Shown here piece after piece: positions 1 to 5,605 of a DNA stretch of 5,605 nucleotides. Both the position numbers and the translations under genes were made by a program. The notes below the pieces were generated by a model. That model was not told the DNA's origin. It ran no database searches and was given only the letters and a program-made list of their open reading frames with translations. Each line of letters starts with the position of its first letter. Position 1 is the stretch's first letter. Origin of the DNA: Peptococcaceae bacterium (GTDB lineage: Bacteria; Bacillota; Peptococcia; Peptococcales; Peptococcaceae); NCBI GenBank assembly GCA_017532485.1, contig JAFXJE010000097.1, forward strand, positions 1-5,605, written 5' to 3'.

Positions 1-1847
1 CCATGACCCGTTATAAAAAAATGCAAGGTTATGAAACATATTTTCTGACTGGTTCTGATGAGCATGGGCAAAAGATTGAACGCGTAGCTAAAGCTGAAGG
101 TGTTACTCCTATCGAATATACAGATAAAATTGTAGCTACTTTCCAAGATTTATGGAAACGCTTGCTGATTTCCAATGACGATTTTATCCGTACCACTCAA
201 CCTCGTCATATCGAAATTGTTCAGCAAATCTTTAAAACTATTTACGAAAAAGGCGATATTTATAAATCTGAATATGAAGGTCATTACTGCACACCTTGCG
301 AAACTTTCTTCACTGAACGCCAATTGGAAGACGGTAATTGTCCTGACTGTGGTCGTCCAACAGAATTAATCAAAGAAGAAAGTTATTTCTTTAAAATGAG
401 CAAATATCAAGATCGCTTGCTGCAATATATTGATGAACATCCTGATTTCATTCAGCCAGTAACTCGTCGTAATGAAATGATTAACTTTATCAAACAAGGT
501 TTGGAAGATTTATGTATCTCCAGAACTACTTTTGACTGGGGTATTCCTGTACCTATCAATGAAAAACATGTCATCTATGTTTGGTTTGATGCTCTGACCA
601 ACTATATCTCTGCTTTAGGTTACGGCACTGACCATGATGACTTATATCAAAAATTCTGGCCTGCTGACATTCACTTGGTAGGTAAAGATATTGCTCGCTT
701 CCATGCTATCATCTGGCCATGTATCTTAATGGCTGCTGATTTACCATTACCAAAACAAATTTTCGGTCATGGTTGGGTTTTACTGGACAGTGGTAAAATG
801 TCTAAATCCAAGGGCAATGTTGTTGACCCTAATGTCTTATTAGACAAATATGGCGTTGATGCTATCCGTTACTTCTTATTGAGAGAAATCTCTACTGGCT
901 CTGACGGCACTTATTCTGAAGAAGCTTTAATCAAACGCATCAATACTGATTTAGCCAACGACTTCGGCAACTTGGTCAGCCGCACCGTAGCTATGATTGA
1001 TAAATATTTTGGTGGCAAAGTTCCTGCTCCTGCTGAAACTACTGCTTTAGATGAAGAATTAAAAGCTTTAGCTCTTACTGTAGGCGAAGAAGCTGCAGCT
1101 TGCTTAGAAAAATTAGATTTTCCAAATGCTTTGGCTGCTATCTGGAAATTAATCAGTCGCGCCAATAAATATATCGACGAAACTGCTCCTTGGGTACTGG
1201 CTAAAGATGAAAGCAAATTACCTCAATTAGGTACTGTTATGTATCACTTAATGGAAGCTATCCGTATCAGCAGCGTTCTTTTAGCTCCATTTATGCCTTT
1301 ATTGCCTGGCAAAGTATCCGAACAAATCGGTCAAGATTTAACAGCTTGCACTTGGGCTGACGGCTGTACTTGGGGTTTAACTACCGCAGGTAATCAAGTA
1401 GTGAAAAAAGATGCTATCTTCCCTCGTATTGATTTAAAAACATTGGAACAGCCTGCACCTACTCCTGCTCCTGTTGCAGAAGTAAAAGCTGAGCCTGAAC
1501 AACCTGCTGGTAAAGCCGAAATTCAATACGAAGATTTTGACAAACTAGACTTACGCGTAGTTGAAGTTTTGGCTTGCAGCAAAGTAGAAAAAGCTGATAA
1601 ATTATTGCAATTCCAATTGAAGATGGGTGATGAAATTCGCACCGTAGTTTCCGGTATCGCTAAATTCTACGAAAACCCTGAAGAATTAATCGGCAAAAAA
1701 TTAGTTTTAGTTGCCAATTTAGCACCAAAGAAAATTCGCGGAATTATGTCCCACGGTATGCTTTTAAGCGCTGCTATGGATGATGACTCTATCTTAGAAG
1801 TTTTACAAGTAACAAAAGATATTCCTTCCGGTTCCAGCGTTAGATAG
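1..1847 (+). CDS. metG: Methionine--tRNA ligase (MetRS), 5' end cut off by the window
   Basis: Charges tRNA-Met with methionine in the cytoplasm (ATP-dependent class I synthetase). The frame is open from the left edge. The ATG at position 3 is an internal Met in the conserved segment MTRYKKMQGYETYFLTGSDE, so roughly 30 residues, including the HIGH motif, lie outside the window. Counting from that Met, a zinc knuckle has Cys96, Cys99, Cys113 and Cys116. The class I signature KMSKS is at 265-269 (bases 795-809). A helical anticodon-binding region follows, with the conserved NKYIDETAPW segment. A Pro/Ala/Glu-rich linker at about 480-507 leads to a C-terminal EMAP/Trbp111-like tRNA-binding domain (about 508-614), normally linked to dimerisation. 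The 614 visible residues fit the long Firmicute-type enzyme of about 650. The gene is the first visible member of the unit and is followed after 28 bases by tatD, a common arrangement. No T-box or promoter can be judged because the upstream region is absent. Confidence 0.97.
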   Translation, partial: MTRYKKMQGYETYFLTGSDEHGQKIERVAKAEGVTPIEYTDKIVATFQDLWKRLLISNDDFIRTTQPRHIEIVQQIFKTIYEKGDIYKSEYEGHYCTPCETFFTERQLEDGNCPDCGRPTELIKEESYFFKMSKYQDRLLQYIDEHPDFIQPVTRRNEMINFIKQGLEDLCISRTTFDWGIPVPINEKHVIYVWFDALTNYISALGYGTDHDDLYQKFWPADIHLVGKDIARFHAIIWPCILMAADLPLPKQIFGHGWVLLDSGKMSKSKGNVVDPNVLLDKYGVDAIRYFLLREISTGSDGTYSEEALIKRINTDLANDFGNLVSRTVAMIDKYFGGKVPAPAETTALDEELKALALTVGEEAAACLEKLDFPNALAAIWKLISRANKYIDETAPWVLAKDESKLPQLGTVMYHLMEAIRISSVLLAPFMPLLPGKVSEQIGQDLTACTWADGCTWGLTTAGNQVVKKDAIFPRIDLKTLEQPAPTPAPVAEVKAEPEQPAGKAEIQYEDFDKLDLRVVEVLACSKVEKADKLLQFQLKMGDEIRTVVSGIAKFYENPEELIGKKLVLVANLAPKKIRGIMSHGMLLSAAMDDDSILEVLQVTKDIPSGSSVR

Positions 1848-1875
1848 TCTTAATTTACAAAAAGGAGAATTCCGT

Positions 1876-2643
1876 ATGCTATTTGATACCCATGCCCATA
1901 TTTTGGACGAACAATTTGATAATGACCGCCAAGAAGTAATTGACCGCATCAATGAGCAAATGGGTTTAATCGTTAATGTAGGCTGCAATTTGGAAGATTG
2001 CCATCGTACCGTAGCTTTGGCTGAACAAGAAAAGAAAATCTATGCGGCAGTTGGTCTGCATCCTAATGATGCTTACTTATATACCGATACTTTGTGGGAA
2101 GAAATCTGTGAACTGGCTCGTCGTCCCAAAGTAGTCGGCATTGGCGAAACAGGCTTAGATTATTATTGGGATGATTCCACTCCAGAACAACAAAAAGAAT
2201 TGTTTATCAAGCATATTGATTTAGCTAAAGCTTTGAAAAAACCATTAGTTATTCATGACCGAGAAGCTCATCGCGATACTTTAACTATTTTAAAAGAACA
2301 ACACGCGGAAAAGGTTGGTGGTATTTTCCACGCCTTTTCCGGCAGTGTCGAAATGGCTAAAATTGTCTTAGATATGAATTTCTATATTGCTTTAGGTGGT
2401 CCTGTTACTTTTAAAAATGCTCGCAAAACTGTCGAAGTAGCTGCTATGGTACCTTTAGACAGATTGCTGATTGAAACAGATTGTCCTTATATGACACCTG
2501 TTCCTTTCCGTGGCAAACGCAATGAACCTGTCCTAGTTCGTCATACAGCAGAAAAAATAGCTGAAATTCGTGGTATTTCTTATGAGGAAGTTCTGCAAGC
2601 GACTTGGGAAAATGCTAAACGAGCTTACGCAATCAGCGAATAA
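1876..2643 (+). CDS. tatD: TatD-family metal-dependent hydrolase (YabD/YcfH-type DNase)
   Basis: A 255-residue cytoplasmic amidohydrolase-fold (TIM-barrel) enzyme. The family has metal-dependent 3'-5' exonuclease/DNase activity and has been linked to DNA repair and turnover, though its physiological role is often unclear. The full metal-ligand set is present: His6 and His8 in DTHAH, Glu91 in GIGETGLDYYW, His127 in VIHDREAH, His152 in FHAFSGS and Asp202 in IETDCPYMTP. The length matches the family norm. The start at 1876 is supported by AAAGGAG at 1861-1867 with 8 bases of spacing and by the N-terminal MLFDTHAH, which is typical of the family. It sits directly behind metG, the same neighbour as yabD in Bacillus subtilis, and 16 bases before glpK. 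The symbol is a family name; orthology to YabD is inferred from position and length. Nothing appears damaged or missing. Confidence 0.95.
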   Translation: MLFDTHAHILDEQFDNDRQEVIDRINEQMGLIVNVGCNLEDCHRTVALAEQEKKIYAAVGLHPNDAYLYTDTLWEEICELARRPKVVGIGETGLDYYWDDSTPEQQKELFIKHIDLAKALKKPLVIHDREAHRDTLTILKEQHAEKVGGIFHAFSGSVEMAKIVLDMNFYIALGGPVTFKNARKTVEVAAMVPLDRLLIETDCPYMTPVPFRGKRNEPVLVRHTAEKIAEIRGISYEEVLQATWENAKRAYAISE

Positions 2644-2646
2644 TAG

Positions 2647-2651
2647 AGGAG
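2647..2651 (+). promoter_or_regulatory. Ribosome binding site deciding the glpK start
   Basis: AGGAG lies 8 bases before the ATG at 2660 but only 2 bases before the in-frame ATG at 2654. Normal Shine-Dalgarno spacing therefore favours 2660. The two choices differ by only two residues (Met-Lys). The site lies in the 16-base gap after tatD. Confidence 0.7.
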
Positions 2652-2659
2652 ATATGAAG

Positions 2660-4150
2660 ATGCAGTATATTGTTGCTTTAGACCAAGGGACAACCAGTTC
2701 CCGTGCCATTATTTTCGACCATGACCAAAATATCGTAGCTCTCAGTCAAAAAGAATTTGAACAGATTTACCCACAAACAGGCTGGGTAGAACATGACCCA
2801 ATGGAAATTTGGGCTACGCAGTACGGTGTACTGCAAGAAGCCATGATTAAAGCCGGCATCACTTTAGATGATGTTGCCGGTATTGGTATTACCAACCAGC
2901 GCGAAACTACTATTGTTTGGGAAAAAGACAGCGGCAAGCCTGTCTATAATGCTATCGTGTGGCAATGCCGCCGTACTGCCGAGCTTTGCGACCAACTTAA
3001 AGCTGACGGCTGGGCAGATTATATCCAAGAAAATACAGGTCTAGTTATTGATGCTTATTTTTCTGCTACCAAAATCCGTTGGATTTTAGACCACATTCCT
3101 AATGGTCAACAACGTGCTGAACAAGGCGAATTATTATTCGGTACAGTTGACAGCTGGTTAATTTGGAAATTAACTGCTGGTCAAGTTCATGTTACTGATT
3201 ATACTAATGCTTCCCGTACTATGCTTTATAATATTAAAAACTTGTGCTGGGATGAAAAGTTACTGCAATTATTTAATATTCCGACTTGTATGCTGCCGGA
3301 AGTGCACAATTCTTCTGAAATTTACGGTTATGTTCAAGTAGGCAAACCACAAAAACAAGTCCCAATTGCCGGTATTGCCGGTGACCAACAAGCAGCTTTA
3401 TTCGGTCAAGCTTGTTTTACCGAAGGCTCTGCCAAAAATACTTATGGTACTGGCTGCTTCCTTTTAATGAATACAGGTAAGCATCTTATTCAAAGCAAAA
3501 ACGGCTTAATTACTACTATCGCCATTGGCTTAAACGGTGAAGTAGAATATGCTTTAGAAGGCTCTATTTTCGTCGGTGGTGCTGTTATTCAATGGCTCAG
3601 GGATGAACTGCACATGATTGAAAATTCAGCTGATAGCGAAGAATATGCAGCTTCTTTAGCTGATAATGGTGGTGTCTATCTAGTTCCTGCCTTTGTCGGT
3701 TTGGGTGCACCTTACTGGGATATGTACGCGCGTGGCAGCATTTTTGGTTTAACTAGAGGAACAGGCCGCAGTCATATTATTCGTGCTGCTTTAGAGGCTA
3801 TCGCTTACCAAACTAAAGATGTTTTAGAGGCCATGCTGGAAGAATCCGGCTTAACTTTAGCCGAATTAAAAGTTGATGGTGGTGCTTGCAATAATGATTT
3901 TCTCATGCAATTTCAAGCAGATATGATTGACTGCACTGTCAAACGCCCTACAATTACTGAAACTACTGCATTGGGGGTAGCTTATTTGGCAGGCTTAGCT
4001 GTCGATTACTGGCAAGATAAAAATGAAATTACCCGTCATTGGAATGCCGCTAAAACTTTTACACCACAAATGAGTACAGAAGAACGTACAGAGTGTTACC
4101 AAGGCTGGCAAAAAGCAGTGAAAAAATCTATGCATTGGCTTAATGATTAA
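2660..4150 (+). CDS. glpK: Glycerol kinase
   Basis: Phosphorylates glycerol with ATP to sn-glycerol 3-phosphate, feeding glycolysis or phospholipid synthesis; cytoplasmic. The 496-residue product matches the usual ~500 and is full length. FGGY-family features run in order: N-terminal phosphate-binding ALDQGTTSSRA (6-16), glycerol-contact residues Arg81/Glu82 in TNQRET, Tyr133 in DAYFSATK, catalytic-base region GDQQAALFGQ (Asp242, Gln243), nucleotide-binding NTYGTGCF (260-267), the second FGGY signature GLTRGTGRSHIIRAALEA (363-380) and the DGGA segment (406-409). The open frame extends upstream into tatD to 2570, but spacing from AGGAG and family alignment place the start at 2660 (2654 possible). 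The histidine phosphorylated by HPr in enterococcal GlpK and the GGTR fructose-1,6-bisphosphate loop of the E. coli enzyme both appear absent (region 221-238). No glpF, glpD or glpO is adjacent, and 13 bases separate it from the amidase gene. Other FGGY kinases are unlikely given the strong overall match to GlpK. Confidence 0.97.
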   Translation: MQYIVALDQGTTSSRAIIFDHDQNIVALSQKEFEQIYPQTGWVEHDPMEIWATQYGVLQEAMIKAGITLDDVAGIGITNQRETTIVWEKDSGKPVYNAIVWQCRRTAELCDQLKADGWADYIQENTGLVIDAYFSATKIRWILDHIPNGQQRAEQGELLFGTVDSWLIWKLTAGQVHVTDYTNASRTMLYNIKNLCWDEKLLQLFNIPTCMLPEVHNSSEIYGYVQVGKPQKQVPIAGIAGDQQAALFGQACFTEGSAKNTYGTGCFLLMNTGKHLIQSKNGLITTIAIGLNGEVEYALEGSIFVGGAVIQWLRDELHMIENSADSEEYAASLADNGGVYLVPAFVGLGAPYWDMYARGSIFGLTRGTGRSHIIRAALEAIAYQTKDVLEAMLEESGLTLAELKVDGGACNNDFLMQFQADMIDCTVKRPTITETTALGVAYLAGLAVDYWQDKNEITRHWNAAKTFTPQMSTEERTECYQGWQKAVKKSMHWLND

Positions 4151-4155
4151 GGAGG
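4151..4155 (+). promoter_or_regulatory. Ribosome binding site deciding the amidase start
   Basis: GGAGG immediately follows the glpK stop codon and lies 8 bases before the ATG at 4164. This rules against the longer in-frame ATG at 4143, which overlaps the glpK end and would place this site inside the coding sequence. Confidence 0.8.
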
Positions 4156-4163
4156 AAAGATTG

Positions 4164-4991
4164 ATGGCAAATTCTTACTTAGTTGCTGCTATCCAAATGG
4201 ATAGTCAAGACAATAAAGAAAACAACTTGCAAATGGTTGCTGCTTATCTTGAGGAAGCAGCCAAAAAAGGGGCTGCCCTTGTTGTCTTGCCCGAAGTAAT
4301 GAACGGTTTATCCGAAGAACCTGAATTTGCCGAAACCATTCCTGGTCCTACTACTGATTTTTTATGCGCAAAAGCCTGTGAGCTGCAAATTTGGATTTGT
4401 GGTGGAAGCATCAGTGAAATTTGCTCGCAGACAGAACGCACCTTAAATACAAGCGTACTTATTGCTCCGACTGGAGAAATTGTTGCTAAATACAGCAAAC
4501 TGCACAATTTTGATGTTACCTTACCTGATGGAACCGGCGTCTGTGAATCTTTAAAAAAACAAGCAGGTAAAAATATTATTACTGTTAACACACCTTTAGG
4601 TAAGCTGGGTTTTGCTATCTGCTATGATTTGCGTTTTCCAGAATTGTTTAGGCTTATGGCTTTAGAGGGAGCTGAAATTATCCTCCTTCCTGCTAATTTT
4701 ACGCAAGCTACCGGCAAAGACCACTGGGAACCTCTTTTACGGGCTAGAGCTATCGAGAACGGCTGTTACCTCATAGCAGCTAATCAAACGGGGCAAAAAC
4801 AACAATTTACGGCTTACGGCAATAGTATGATTATTGACCCTTGGGGTAATATTTTAGCTCGCGCTGGCGAAAAACCAGAAATTATTTACGCTGCAGTTGA
4901 TTTGGAATTACTGGCTGAAACCAGACAGCGTATTCCGTCTTTGCAAAACCGACGCACAGACATTTATCAGCTAAACAAGGAGGCTAATTAA
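4164..4991 (+). CDS. Nitrilase-superfamily carbon-nitrogen hydrolase, Nit1/Nit2 (omega-amidase)-like
   Basis: A 275-residue cytoplasmic amidase of the CN-hydrolase fold. The catalytic triad is visible: Glu44 in VLPEVM, Lys112 in YSKLHNFDV and nucleophile Cys153 in GFAICYDLRFPELFR. Glu189 in DHWEPLLRARAIEN is probably the accessory glutamate. The block GAEIILLPANFTQATGK, the DHWEPLLRARAIENGCY segment, YGNSMIIDPWG and the C-terminal RQRIPSLQNRR are typical of the Nit1/Nit2 branch. Members of that branch hydrolyse deaminated glutathione (Nit1) or alpha-keto-glutaramate and alpha-keto-succinamate (Nit2/YafV), which is metabolite repair or nitrogen salvage. The RQRIP...RR tail and HNFDV after the catalytic Lys look closer to Nit1 to me, but substrate cannot be settled from sequence alone. 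Biosynthetic nitrilase or N-carbamoylputrescine amidase is less likely. The start is set by GGAGG at 4151. The final codons carry the Shine-Dalgarno of the next gene, so the two are probably translationally coupled. Confidence 0.9.
   Translation: MANSYLVAAIQMDSQDNKENNLQMVAAYLEEAAKKGAALVVLPEVMNGLSEEPEFAETIPGPTTDFLCAKACELQIWICGGSISEICSQTERTLNTSVLIAPTGEIVAKYSKLHNFDVTLPDGTGVCESLKKQAGKNIITVNTPLGKLGFAICYDLRFPELFRLMALEGAEIILLPANFTQATGKDHWEPLLRARAIENGCYLIAANQTGQKQQFTAYGNSMIIDPWGNILARAGEKPEIIYAAVDLELLAETRQRIPSLQNRRTDIYQLNKEAN
4977..4983 (+). promoter_or_regulatory. Ribosome binding site inside the end of the amidase gene
   Basis: AAGGAGG is a near-perfect anti-16S match within the last codons of the amidase gene, 10 bases before the ATG at 4994. 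Because ribosomes finishing the amidase terminate at 4991, over this site and next to the new start, translational coupling is likely. Confidence 0.75.
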
Positions 4992-4993
4992 AA

Positions 4994-5446
4994 ATGGCAC
5001 AGCAATATTATCAATGGGAGGAAATCCTTTCCCAATATGATTTGCTTTGTAAAGAATTGACTCCCCTCTTAGCTAAAGCTGATATTTACCAAGGATTAAC
5101 TTATATTAAAAATATTATAAAAAAACATCCATTATTAAAAAAACACCCAGAATTTTGGACTAATCATAAACATGATTTAAAGACCTTTAACATTCGTGGT
5201 GGCTTTTCTGAAGAAATTCGTGGTCATTATTTTTATTTTGATTACGATATCGACGAAGAAGATAAACTTTTTGACCTCTATGTTTACTATATCGACGGTA
5301 ATCATTGGCTCTGCTACAGCAGTCCTTATTATGTACGACCTTATGGTCAAGATGATGTCTTAGCGACACCCATTTACAGTCAAGGTCAATGGTTTATCTG
5401 CAACGAAAACGGTGATAATCCTTATTGGCAACTAAGTTTCCAATAA
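4994..5446 (+). CDS. Aromatic-rich hypothetical protein, 150 residues
   Basis: I do not recognise this family. The reading frame is supported by a strong AAGGAGG ribosome binding site, a start 2 bases after the amidase stop, and a terminator directly after its own stop. There is no signal peptide or transmembrane segment, so it is probably a soluble cytoplasmic protein. The N-terminal third is Lys/Leu/Ile-rich and probably helical, with a near-duplicated KKHP at residues 43-46 and 49-52. The rest looks beta-rich: the segment RGHYFYFDYDIDEEDKLFD (76-94) is aromatic and then strongly acidic, followed by YVYYIDGNHWLCYSSPYY (96-113). I count 17 Tyr, 8 Phe and 5 Trp, or 20% aromatic residues. Two of its four Cys-bearing or Trp-bearing clusters (HWLCY, QWFICN) look strand-like. 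Bases 5071-5170 are only 22% G+C, lower than the neighbouring genes appear. Placement suggests co-expression with the amidase, but no function can be inferred. Confidence 0.85.
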   Translation: MAQQYYQWEEILSQYDLLCKELTPLLAKADIYQGLTYIKNIIKKHPLLKKHPEFWTNHKHDLKTFNIRGGFSEEIRGHYFYFDYDIDEEDKLFDLYVYYIDGNHWLCYSSPYYVRPYGQDDVLATPIYSQGQWFICNENGDNPYWQLSFQ

Positions 5447-5489
5447 TAAAAAAATCAGTGCCCGAAAGAGCACTGATTTTTTTATTATT
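5442..5489. terminator. Bidirectional intrinsic terminator between convergent genes
   Basis: A perfect 20-bp inverted repeat, with arms at 5442-5461 and 5470-5489 and an 8-base loop (CCGAAAGA). The core stem is TCAGTGC/GCACTGA, flanked by seven As on the left and seven Ts on the right, so each strand reads as a stem followed by a U-tract. It should end both the + strand five-gene unit and the - strand histidine kinase transcript. The arms contain the stop codon of the hypothetical protein (5444-5446) and both tandem TAA stops of the kinase. Confidence 0.93.
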
Positions 5490-5604
5490 TTTCCTGCCAC
5501 AAAGGTAATTTTACAATAAATCTACTACCTTTTTCTAATTCGCTTTCTACGGTAATTACACCATCGTGAGCTTCGACTAAGGCTTTCGTAATTGCTAAGC
5601 CTAA
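5485..5604 (-). CDS. Sensor histidine kinase, C-terminal fragment (runs off the right edge)
   Basis: Only the last 39 residues are visible, reading leftward to TAA at 5487-5485, with a second in-frame TAA right behind it. The fragment LGLAITKALVEAHDGVITVE continues into SELEKGSRFIVKLPLWQEK. This matches the end of the HATPase_c domain of two-component sensor kinases: the LGLAI of the G2 ATP-lid box, then the typical (V/A)EAHxGxIxVES and GS.F...LP segments. It would autophosphorylate a histidine and pass the phosphate to a response regulator, usually encoded next to it, here outside the window. The sensor domain, and therefore the signal, cannot be seen. It may be a PhoR/WalK-like membrane kinase, but that is a guess. 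It converges on the metG unit and shares its terminator. Confidence 0.9.
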   Translation of the reverse strand, partial: LGLAITKALVEAHDGVITVESELEKGSRFIVKLPLWQEK

Positions 5605-5605
5605 A

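Noticed and set aside
175..369. 64-residue + strand frame inside metG
   Set aside because: Out-of-frame shadow of the MetRS zinc-knuckle region.
911..1216. 101-residue open frame on the - strand inside metG
   Set aside because: Lies wholly within the conserved MetRS coding sequence, has no convincing ribosome binding site, and its Ser/Ala-rich product looks like an antisense shadow.
1803..1988. 61-residue - strand frame across the metG-tatD junction
   Set aside because: Overlaps two well-supported genes and shows no recognisable protein features.
2570..2659. 30-residue N-terminal extension of glpK
   Set aside because: It overlaps the conserved end of tatD, has no ribosome binding site and is absent from the GlpK family.
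4244..4591. 115-residue open frame on the - strand inside the amidase gene
   Set aside because: Antisense to the conserved catalytic part of the amidase; no family resemblance or start signal.
5187..5369. 60-residue - strand frame inside the hypothetical protein gene
   Set aside because: His/Arg/Asn-rich product typical of a shadow frame; the + strand gene has a strong ribosome binding site and coupling to its neighbour.
1..5605. Search for a defence island, CRISPR array, mobile element, tRNA gene or riboswitch
   Set aside because: Coding density leaves no gap above 40 bases, all identifiable genes are metabolic, housekeeping or signalling, and I saw no spaced direct repeats, transposase or integrase motifs, or tRNA-like folds.

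Overview
The window reads as ordinary chromosomal DNA from a low-to-moderate-GC bacterium, most likely a Firmicute (Bacillota). The evidence is strong AGGAGG-type ribosome binding sites, heavy use of TTA/TTG leucine and AAA/GAA codons, a metG-tatD gene pair like that of Bacillus and relatives, and a methionyl-tRNA synthetase with a fused C-terminal tRNA-binding domain. The MetRS also keeps a four-cysteine zinc knuckle, which Bacillus subtilis MetRS lacks. With the style of the other proteins, this makes an anaerobic lineage such as the Negativicutes plausible. That placement is a guess; nothing in the window fixes it.

Layout: five genes lie head to tail on the + strand with gaps of 28, 16, 13 and 2 bases, so they probably form one transcription unit. 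They are metG (5' end missing, 1-1847), a TatD-family metal-dependent nuclease (1876-2643), glycerol kinase glpK (2660-4150), a nitrilase/omega-amidase-like carbon-nitrogen hydrolase (4164-4991) and an aromatic-rich small protein of unknown function (4994-5446). No non-coding stretch in the window exceeds 40 bases. The unit ends in a strong bidirectional hairpin terminator at 5442-5489. Beyond it, on the - strand, is the last 39 residues of a sensor histidine kinase that runs off the right edge.

The genes do not form an obvious single pathway. MetRS and TatD are housekeeping partners by position. GlpK makes glycerol 3-phosphate but has no glycerol facilitator or glycerol-3-phosphate dehydrogenase beside it. 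The amidase probably does metabolite repair or nitrogen salvage, and the last protein is unknown. All complete genes look intact, with no frameshifts or mobile elements. I see no CRISPR array, RNA gene, phage, toxin-antitoxin or defence system. The most notable points are the placement of glpK and its apparent lack of the known allosteric sites, the unknown protein coupled to the amidase, and a perfect 20-bp palindrome that contains the stop codons of both convergent genes.
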